A DNA stretch of 11,479 nucleotides from Planktomarina sp. Its GTDB lineage: Bacteria; Pseudomonadota; Alphaproteobacteria; Rhodobacterales; Rhodobacteraceae. The notes beneath the pieces are model-generated. The model was not told the origin of the DNA and ran no database searches. It saw only the letters and a program-made list of their open reading frames with translations. Of the stretch, positions 6,677-11,479 are shown in pieces; position 1 is the stretch's first letter, and each line of letters opens with the position of its first letter. A program made the translations under genes and the position numbers. The stretch lies in the NCBI GenBank assembly GCA_022425445.1, contig JAKMFM010000124.1, positions 1 through 11,479 on the forward strand, written 5' to 3'.

Positions 6677-7298
6677 GGCACACCTGCATATATTGGGCCA
6701 GTTGCGCCTGTGATATCGCGCCCAAGCGCTCAATCACAGCGGGAGATCGGGTGCAATTGATCAGAGTTGAGGCCACATCCGCGCCGGCCGGTCCCTCCAC
6801 CACCCAATCGGGTGCGCCCATCAGTTGCGCAAGCACTTCAGATGCGGTCGCCGGTGTGGGATGGCCGGCACGATTGGCACTCGTCACCAACAGCGGGCCA
6901 ACCTGACGCAAAAGTTCCAGCAAGAGCGGAGCATCGGGAATGCGAAAGGCGATTTCGCGGCGACCCGCGAGCCAGTCTGGACAAATTTGCGGGTCAATCT
7001 CTGCCACAATGGTCAGTGCCCCCGGCACAAATGGGCTGGCCAGGGCCTGCTCTACCGCGGGTGTGAGAATTACGCCAAGACCAGCAAGCTGTGCAGGCGA
7101 AGCAACCATAATCGGTAGGGCCTTGGCCCGAGGTCGATCCTTTAAAGCATAAAGGCGATCCACACCGGCCTGCATATGCGGCAAAGTCGCAAGCCCCAAA
7201 ACTGTGTCAGTTGGCAAAAGCACCACGCCGCCGGCGCGCAACGCCTCCATGATGCGCGGCAGAGCTGTCAAATCGCTGGACAAAAATCCCCCGCTCAT
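6669..7298 (-). CDS. tsaC: L-threonylcarbamoyladenylate synthase (TsaC/YrdC family)
   Basis: A 209-residue YrdC/Sua5-family enzyme that makes threonylcarbamoyl-AMP from threonine, bicarbonate and ATP, the activated donor used by TsaD. Visible motifs: PTDTVLGL (29-36), KDRPRAKALPI (53-63), PGALTIV (92-98), FRIPDAP (118-124), TSANRAG (139-145) and STLIN (177-181), together the nucleotide and bicarbonate pocket residues of the family. There is no room for the extra C-terminal domain of Sua5 (about 320 residues or more), so this is the short TsaC form. The start ATG at 7298 overlaps the tsaB stop as ATGA, and no clear ribosome site precedes it, suggesting translational coupling. The end overlaps tsaD by eight bases. 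Third gene of the operon, cytosolic. Confidence 0.92.
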   Translation of the reverse strand: MSGGFLSSDLTALPRIMEALRAGGVVLLPTDTVLGLATLPHMQAGVDRLYALKDRPRAKALPIMVASPAQLAGLGVILTPAVEQALASPFVPGALTIVAEIDPQICPDWLAGRREIAFRIPDAPLLLELLRQVGPLLVTSANRAGHPTPATASEVLAQLMGAPDWVVEGPAGADVASTLINCTRSPAVIERLGAISQAQLAQYMQVCHG

Positions 7299-7942
7299 TG
7301 TGCCGTCACACTTAAATTTTCAAAGATCGGAAACACGCGCGTGCTGTGCGTGGATGTTTGATATTTTTCCAATCCCAGAGCTAAAAAACAGTCCATAGAT
7401 GCAGAGTTTCCCCGTGACATCGGCCAGATCTCATCCGGTGCGTTCTCATCATTGGTGAAGGCAAACTTCCCAGCGAAATCCGCGATATCTCTATGCGCCC
7501 GCACAAAATCTTTGACTGCGACAACATCCGCAAAGGTAAAATGTGACAACAGACCGGCTTCATATTTTCCAATATAATAATTTGGGCGCGCCGCTGGACG
7601 AATACACACCACCGGCCGGAGCCCTCCTGCCGATACATGGCGGCCAATCAGCTCAAAGGCATGCAGACCGATGACCGGGATAGAAGCGGCAAAACCCAAG
7701 GCATTGGCAAAGGCCACAGTAGTGCGGGTCGCGCCCAACCCCCCAGGCCCAATATCGACGAATACACAATCCACATCCGACATCGTCTTGCCACTTTGAT
7801 CCAGTCCTGCTTGCACATGAGCCTGCACATTTCGCAATCCCACCAAACCAGCATCAAGCGAGCTGTCGAAGATGAGCTGGTCGCCCTCTCCCAAGCCTAC
7901 AGCCATTTGACCGGCAGAATTTTGCAACAAAAGTGACATCAT
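7295..7942 (-). CDS. tsaB: TsaB, t6A biosynthesis scaffold subunit
   Basis: A 215-residue YeaZ-family ASKHA protein. TsaB is a non-catalytic paralogue of TsaD that dimerises with it and recruits TsaE in the bacterial threonylcarbamoyl transferase. Supporting motifs: the N-terminal strand-turn (SLLLQNSAGQMAVGL), DIGPGGLGATRTTVAFANAL matching the family's GPGSFTGLR...A..LA block, and VIGLHAFE. It diverges from typical members: LQNS replaces the usual IDTS, and the IDAR/YAQ segment reads CIRPAARPNYYIGKYEAG. I chose ATG 7942 because it overlaps the tsaE stop as ATGA, matching the tsaB-tsaC junction; ATG at 7948, ATG at 7939 and GTG at 7960 are also possible. Identification rests partly on its position between tsaE and tsaC. 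Confidence 0.85.
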   Translation of the reverse strand: MMSLLLQNSAGQMAVGLGEGDQLIFDSSLDAGLVGLRNVQAHVQAGLDQSGKTMSDVDCVFVDIGPGGLGATRTTVAFANALGFAASIPVIGLHAFELIGRHVSAGGLRPVVCIRPAARPNYYIGKYEAGLLSHFTFADVVAVKDFVRAHRDIADFAGKFAFTNDENAPDEIWPMSRGNSASMDCFLALGLEKYQTSTHSTRVFPIFENLSVTAQ

Positions 7943-8457
7943 AGCCATGCACCCGCGCACCCTTTTTGAAACTGTGTCAAAAGATCATGCGGCCGCTGCC
8001 CAAAAGCTGCAAGCTCCAAAACCCGCGCGCCGTTCTGCTCCGGAATGGCGGTGAACCTGATCTGCAGATAGGCATCAAAAGCCTCCTCAATCCGCCCGCC
8101 CCATTCAATCACTGAGATGGAAGTTTCAATGTCCTCTTCAAGCCCCAGATTGTGAAATTCCTGCGCGCCAGACAGACGGTAGGCATCCACATGCAACACA
8201 TCGCATCTGCGCGTCTGGTACAGATTGGCGATCGTGTAAGTTGGGCTGGATATATCGTCCTGAGTTCCAAGCGCTTGGACCAGGTGGTGCGTGAAAAAAG
8301 TCTTCCCCGCGGCCAAGCCGCCCTGCAACAGCAGCACATCACCCGGCCCGAGCACCGCCGCCAGGGATGCTGCAATTTCAGCGGTCATCGCCTCGGTTTT
8401 GGCGGTTAGACGCCAAGGCACTGGCACAGCGCTTTCAAGGTCATAAACTGGGGTCAC
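7939..8457 (-). CDS. tsaE: TsaE, P-loop ATPase of t6A biosynthesis
   Basis: A 172-residue YjeE/TsaE-family ATPase that binds the TsaB-TsaD dimer and is needed to reset the complex between rounds of t6A synthesis. The P-loop is GGLAAGKT (46-53), where GDLGAGKT is more usual. It is followed by SSPTYTIANLY (70-80), HVDAYRLSG (89-97) with the Walker B-like aspartate Asp91, the acidic helix LGLEEDI (104-110) and VIEWGGRI (116-123). Length is normal to slightly long. The GTG start at 8457 is the first possible after an in-frame stop; no good ribosome site was seen, and a slightly later start cannot be excluded. It is the first gene of the tsa operon, so the 215-base divergent gap to the isomerase gene should hold its promoter. 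Confidence 0.9.
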   Translation of the reverse strand: MTPVYDLESAVPVPWRLTAKTEAMTAEIAASLAAVLGPGDVLLLQGGLAAGKTFFTHHLVQALGTQDDISSPTYTIANLYQTRRCDVLHVDAYRLSGAQEFHNLGLEEDIETSISVIEWGGRIEEAFDAYLQIRFTAIPEQNGARVLELAAFGQRPHDLLTQFQKGCAGAWL

Positions 8458-8672
8458 GGGGTCTATTCACCACTCACAGGAAGATCGCGCCCCTTTTACG
8501 GAGTGTCGAAGGCAATGAAAAGCCGCTACATGTCCGGCGGGCGGTTATTCCCAGCCTTGGGCCAGAAGACTTGCGCCATCACCGCCGCGGCCCTAATCTG
8601 CACGCCATGGCGCGCTTGGCACGCCGTCACATCAGAGCCAAGCGGATCTGACCCCAGATTTGGAGCATCAGT
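8458..8672. promoter_or_regulatory. Divergent intergenic region between tsaE and the isomerase gene
   Basis: These 215 bases separate two divergently transcribed genes and must carry the promoter of the tsa operon and probably that of the isomerase gene. I found no convincing -35/-10 pair on either strand. GGAG at 8662-8665, seven bases before ATG 8673, is a clear ribosome-binding site for the isomerase gene. Short open frames cross the region in several frames but none has support. Confidence 0.4.
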
Positions 8673-9440
8673 ATGGTGACATTCTCGGCCAATCTCGGCT
8701 TTCTTTGGGCCGATCTATCTTTGCCCAGAGCCATTCGCGCCGCCAACGCCGCACGATTCGATGCCGTAGAGTGCCACTGGCCTTACACCACACCCACAAT
8801 CGAGATCACTGCTGCCTTGAGGGATACAGGGCTTGAAATGCTGGGGCTCAACACGCCTAAATCTGCAGGCGGCATCGGCCAATTTGGCCTCTGCGCTCTG
8901 CCAGGGCACGAGGCCCTCGCGCGGTCGGTTATCGATAAATCCTTGGATTTCGCCAACGAAATTGGCGCGCGCTGCCTGCATGTGATGGCTGGCATAGCTT
9001 CGGGACCTGCAGCGCAGGACAGCTTTTGCGCGGCGCTTACCTATGCATGCCACCAGGCCAAGCAAAGTGGAATCACGATTTTAATCGAACCCCTCAATCG
9101 CTACGATGCGCCGGGCTATTTCCTGAGCAGCTTAGCGCAGGCCGAAGAGATTATCACTTCGGTCAACCAATCAAACCTCAAATTGATGTTTGATTGTTAT
9201 CATGTTGGACGTACCGAGGGCGATGTTCTCACCCAATTGCGGGCGCGGCTGCCCCTCATCGGTCACATCCAATTTGCCTCCATCCCCAACCGGCGAAGCC
9301 CCGATCAAGGCTCATTGAACTATAAACAAGTTTTCGCCGCCATAGACTCGCTCGGTTGGACCCGTCCCTTGGGCGCCGAATACAACCCCGGTGGAGCCAC
9401 TGAGAACAGTCTCGATTGGATGCACAGTCTTAAGCCTTAA
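8673..9440 (+). CDS. Hydroxypyruvate isomerase / 2-oxo-tetronate isomerase family TIM barrel
   Basis: A 255-residue xylose-isomerase-like TIM barrel of the Hyi/OtnI group, a cytosolic metal-dependent sugar-acid isomerase. It starts with the characteristic FSANLGFLW (4-12). Four metal/active-site residues fall at the expected spacing: Glu139 in ILIEPLNRYD, Asp174 in MFDCYH, Gln200 in GHIQFASIPNRRSPD and Glu236 in GAEYNP, all four offset by a constant four from the positions I recall for E. coli YgbM/OtnI (143, 178, 204, 240). Hyi converts hydroxypyruvate to tartronate semialdehyde in glyoxylate/glycerate metabolism, while OtnI isomerises 2-oxo-tetronate. No OtnK, OtnC, glyoxylate carboligase or tartronate semialdehyde reductase gene is in view, so the two cannot be separated here. 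The start is supported by GGAG seven bases upstream. Length matches the family. Confidence 0.85.
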   Translation: MVTFSANLGFLWADLSLPRAIRAANAARFDAVECHWPYTTPTIEITAALRDTGLEMLGLNTPKSAGGIGQFGLCALPGHEALARSVIDKSLDFANEIGARCLHVMAGIASGPAAQDSFCAALTYACHQAKQSGITILIEPLNRYDAPGYFLSSLAQAEEIITSVNQSNLKLMFDCYHVGRTEGDVLTQLRARLPLIGHIQFASIPNRRSPDQGSLNYKQVFAAIDSLGWTRPLGAEYNPGGATENSLDWMHSLKP

Positions 9441-9458
9441 TCACCGTCTTTAAGCCGG

Positions 9459-9860
9459 GTGCATATTGACCACAACACACTTGCGGTCTTGTGCTTGCCC
9501 CAACGGGCCGCATATTTCGGCGTGGCTCGTCGCGGCGTGGCGCGCCTCAAATCCCTCCCAAATCCTGACATGCCTGCCATGCCATTGGCGCAGACAAAGC
9601 TGGTGCCGGCTTTGCGCCAGAGCACGCCCTTTGTGGTGCCATTCAAGGTGGGAAATAGCGTGGCCCAAAACGTGCGCATTCGGCTGGGCCTGGACATTGC
9701 AGAGATCAAAGATGGTGATGATGAATTGCCGGAGTTGTCGCCTTTGAAGAGAGAGCTATTGGATGTGCCGGATTTGATCGCGCCTGACCGGCGCAACGTT
9801 ATTCGCTTTAACGAAGCTAAAGTGGAAAACGAACACCAAGAGCCACAGCCAAGCGGATGA
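9459..9860 (+). CDS. Hypothetical protein
   Basis: A 133-residue open frame beginning with GTG 18 bases after the isomerase stop and in the same reading frame. I do not recognise the family. The N-terminal half is basic and hydrophobic (LAVLCLPQRAAYFGVARRG); the C-terminal half is acidic and ordered-looking (RIRLGLDIAEIKDGDDELPELSPLKRELLD) and ends in a polar tail. Codons beginning with G are frequent, as in the genuine genes here, which favours this frame over the long minus-strand frame covering the same bases (9437-9796), whose product is low-complexity. No clear ribosome site precedes the GTG, so translation may depend on coupling to the isomerase gene, or the true start may be a later ATG (9570 region). 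There is no obvious membrane segment or signal peptide. Confidence 0.45.
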   Translation: MHIDHNTLAVLCLPQRAAYFGVARRGVARLKSLPNPDMPAMPLAQTKLVPALRQSTPFVVPFKVGNSVAQNVRIRLGLDIAEIKDGDDELPELSPLKRELLDVPDLIAPDRRNVIRFNEAKVENEHQEPQPSG

Positions 9861-9979
9861 TCTCTGGACTCGTTTTAACGGACCAGAATGGGCAGTGTTT
9901 TGTCATACGGCGAGGCTACGAAACCATCCTGCACGCCTCAAGCGCATTTTATCTGACAGTGCCGTGGTGGTACCTTTAA
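9857..9979 (+). CDS. Possible 40-residue small protein
   Basis: An ATG at 9857 overlaps the preceding hypothetical gene's TGA as ATGA, the same coupling seen in the tsa operon. It opens a 40-codon frame that begins MISGLVLTDQNGQCFVIRRG and ends with a hydrophobic, aromatic tail (FYLTVPWWYL). I know no family for it. It could be a genuine small product coupled to the upstream frame, or the displaced end of that frame after a frameshift. Support is only the overlap. Confidence 0.25.
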   Translation: MISGLVLTDQNGQCFVIRRGYETILHASSAFYLTVPWWYL

Positions 9980-10145
9980 GTGCGTTGTTTGAAGTAGGTG
10001 TCCTTGGGCACAATTAGCCCATCCTTAAGGTTAAGAATATCCTCGCTAAGATATTCCTCGGTTGTTCCCTCTTATGTCGCTCCATGCGGCGGTTCATATG
10101 CGCGTTCTCATTTATTTTGACAGCTCCAAATGTTGTTATGACGTT
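9980..10145. other. Gap between small + strand ORFs and the adaptor gene; AT-rich inverted repeat
   Basis: A perfect 7-base inverted repeat, GAATATC at 10035-10041 and GATATTC at 10050-10056, encloses an 8-base loop. The two halves also form an imperfect direct repeat (AATATCCTCG / ATATTCCTCG). It lies about 90 bases beyond the adaptor stop on its transcribed side, but no U-tract follows in either direction, so a terminator function is weak. A 31-codon minus-strand frame without a normal start (9976-10071) crosses it. No established gene is seen here. Confidence 0.35.
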
Positions 10146-11084
10146 TCATCTTGCGTTGGGTGTGAGGTCTATTTTGACGCCCTCATTCAAGAACATTTCA
10201 ACTGCACAATTGGGATCCAATTTTATTCTGACCTTGACGCTCTGGGTCTCCAGATTCGCCTCCGTTCCTACGAGCGAAATTTTTCCTGGACAGCTCGCAC
10301 CATTCACCCGGATCACCTGCACAGGGTTGCCTATAGTAAGGCCAAATTGGTTTGCATCAACAAGGTTGTTCATGAATGCAAAGGTCTCTACGCTCTTGTC
10401 GTTTGGCTTATAAATCTGTGCCGCTAAGGCGCCTTGTGATACGCAGTCACCAACTTTTGGATTAAAATTCAATAAAACTCCTCTGAAGGGTGCGTGGATT
10501 GTAAATTCTTCGAGGTCAGATTGACGGGCATTCAGCTCTAAAAGCCCGATATCTAAAGCTATTTTTGCGCGCGATTTTCCAGACAGAGCGCGTTGCAAGT
10601 CCTCTTGTATCCTCTCCAAGGCGAAATTTGCCTCCATTTTTCGCCGTGCTGCCGCTTCCAAAGTAGTCTCATTCACGAGCCCTCTTTGAAACAAGAGACG
10701 TGTCCTCTCAAATTCTCGTACCACAAAGTCTTGCTCTTCTTGGACGCGAATGATTTCAGCGTGGACTGTGGTAATACTGAATTCGCTATCGCCAACTTCA
10801 GCCTCTAAATCTTTGACTCGAGCTACGGCCGTTGCTACTGCCATCTTAGCCACACGATCGTCCAGCTTAATAAGTTCCTGGTTAACAGCAGCGCTGCCTG
10901 TGTTTGTAGCCTCTTTTGAAATGGACGTGATACAACCACGAACGCGATAAGACAGCCCAGTCATATTGTCTGCAACAACGGTTCCAGCTAAGCGGATCCG
11001 CTCACCTCCAGTCTGAGCAAAAAGCGCTGTTGCAAGAAAGTAAAGAATAACGCTCAGTTTTGATAAATTAAGCGCTGTCATCAT
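10146..11084 (-). CDS. HlyD/RND-type periplasmic adaptor (membrane fusion protein)
   Basis: A 312-residue secreted adaptor subunit of a tripartite efflux or secretion pump. Residues 1-23 form a signal peptide (short N region, LSVILYFLATALFA core), with likely cleavage after ALFA. The first lipoyl/barrel-sandwich half is about 28-76 (RVRGCITSI), a long charged coiled-coil hairpin spans about 78-193 with the RLLFQRGLVNETTLEAA turn typical of the family, the second half is about 194-226 (IHAPFRGVLLNFNPKVGDCVSQG), and a beta-barrel domain follows to the end. It is shorter than typical RND adaptors (about 370 or more), having little or no membrane-proximal domain. The mature protein carries exactly four cysteines (51, 214, 265, 293), placed as one pair in the sandwich and one in the barrel. 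ATG 11084 has GGAG seven bases upstream. No permease, ABC ATPase or TolC-like gene is adjacent, so the cargo is unknown. Confidence 0.82.
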   Translation of the reverse strand: MMTALNLSKLSVILYFLATALFAQTGGERIRLAGTVVADNMTGLSYRVRGCITSISKEATNTGSAAVNQELIKLDDRVAKMAVATAVARVKDLEAEVGDSEFSITTVHAEIIRVQEEQDFVVREFERTRLLFQRGLVNETTLEAAARRKMEANFALERIQEDLQRALSGKSRAKIALDIGLLELNARQSDLEEFTIHAPFRGVLLNFNPKVGDCVSQGALAAQIYKPNDKSVETFAFMNNLVDANQFGLTIGNPVQVIRVNGASCPGKISLVGTEANLETQSVKVRIKLDPNCAVEMFLNEGVKIDLTPNAR

Positions 11085-11332
11085 AGCGATACTCCACAGC
11101 TGTCAGACCATCAGGGTGCTATTTTTAGCAGAGAAGTCAAGAAGTACATTTCTATTTATTCAAGAAATTGAATTAAAAGTAATTTAATTTGAATGTTCGG
11201 TTGGACTAAAACTGGTTGAGACGCACAGGACGCCGCGCTAGCTGAATGATGTCAACTATTGACCGCATAGATTTAAGCTGCACAAGCAACCCGATATGAA
11301 GTTTTATTCGTCTGACAAATTCGAATGACGCC
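11085..11332. promoter_or_regulatory. AT-rich upstream region of the adaptor gene
   Basis: This 248-base gap lies between the stop of the racemase-family gene and the adaptor start, both on the minus strand. The 11150-11190 stretch is strongly AT-rich and contains a perfect 6-base inverted repeat, ATTCAA at 11158-11163 and TTGAAT at 11168-11173, around a GAAA loop, which could be an operator. TTGACA- and TTGACT-like hexamers occur on the minus strand, but none has a good -10 at the right distance, so I cannot place the promoter. No gene is seen here. Confidence 0.35.
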
Positions 11333-11479
11333 CTATAACGTTGATCCGAAAGATGGCCATGTATCAGTCAAGCGGTAACCTTCAGGCCAAGGGTCATCTG
11401 GATCAAGCATATGTTGGTGGGTGCCGGTTATCCAAGCGCGACCAGTAATCTCCGGGATAATCGCCAATTTGTCACCAAC
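11333..11479 (-). CDS. Proline racemase / 4-hydroxyproline epimerase family protein, C-terminal part
   Basis: The last 48 codons and TAG stop (11333-11335) of a gene running in from the right on the minus strand; the window edge falls exactly on a codon boundary. The peptide contains IIPEITGRAWITGTHQ and LDPDDPWPEGYRL, the C-terminal signature of the proline racemase superfamily (P-x-ITG-x-A-x-x-TG and DP-x-DP-x-x-x-G). The family uses two catalytic cysteines to epimerise proline or hydroxyproline, or in trans-3-hydroxyproline dehydratases one Cys and one Ser/Thr; those residues lie outside or upstream of this fragment, so the exact activity cannot be assigned. The rest of the protein (about 280 residues expected) is outside the window. 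Confidence 0.8.
   Translation of the reverse strand, partial: VGDKLAIIPEITGRAWITGTHQHMLDPDDPWPEGYRLTDTWPSFGSTL

Noticed and set aside
6677..6733. Longer N terminus for TsaD
   Set aside because: The extra 19 residues match nothing in the family, and ATG 6676 gives the standard start with an overlap to tsaC.
8367..8651. 94-codon + strand frame over the start of tsaE
   Set aside because: Its first third is the antisense shadow of tsaE, and the remainder is arginine/histidine rich without family features.
8515..8679. 54-codon + strand frame ending across the isomerase ATG
   Set aside because: It has no ribosome site and no recognisable sequence, and it lies in the region expected to hold divergent promoters.
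9437..9796. 119-codon minus-strand open frame opposite the hypothetical + strand gene
   Set aside because: The product is low-complexity (repeated serine, RRATP) with no recognisable domain, and the opposite frame has the better codon pattern.
1..11479. CRISPR array, tRNA, insertion sequence or prophage signs
   Set aside because: No regularly spaced repeats, cloverleaf sequences, terminal inverted repeats, transposase or integrase motifs were seen on reading both strands.

Overview
The window looks like a moderate-GC alphaproteobacterial chromosome segment, possibly from a marine lineage. This is inferred from the style of the MetC, TsaC/TsaD and proline-racemase-family proteins; no rRNA or other phylogenetic marker is present. 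No tRNA, rRNA, CRISPR array, insertion sequence or integrase was seen.

Left part (1-2315, + strand): the last 15 codons of an unidentified gene, then a two-cysteine Asp/Glu racemase / maleate isomerase family enzyme starting from a TTG codon behind a near-perfect Shine-Dalgarno, then a cystathionine beta-lyase (MetC type). This is amino-acid metabolism. A CGAA-tetraloop hairpin follows metC.

Light/flavin part (2583-5682, + strand): a 103-residue protein with two CxxC motifs, a 511-residue photolyase/cryptochrome family flavoprotein, and a renalase-like FAD oxidoreductase. The photolyase-like protein is the most interesting gene here. By ungapped comparison with remembered E. coli PhrB positions it has lost two of the three electron-transfer tryptophans and most pyrimidine-dimer contact residues, and it ends in QLSLF, the consensus bacterial sliding-clamp-binding pentapeptide.

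tsa operon (8457 down to 5684, - strand): tsaE-tsaB-tsaC-tsaD, each overlapping the next by 4 to 8 bases. TsaC makes threonylcarbamoyl-AMP and the TsaB/TsaD/TsaE machine transfers the group to A37 of ANN-decoding tRNAs, so the whole bacterial t6A route is in one transcription unit. It converges with the renalase-like gene, the stop codons lying one base apart.

Right part (8673-11479): divergent from tsaE is a hydroxypyruvate isomerase / 2-oxo-tetronate isomerase family TIM barrel (+), followed by one probable and one possible small hypothetical gene (9459-9979). Then come a secreted HlyD/RND-type periplasmic adaptor (- strand, no transport partner in view) and, at the right edge, the C-terminal 48 codons of a proline racemase / hydroxyproline epimerase family gene (- strand, continuing beyond the window).
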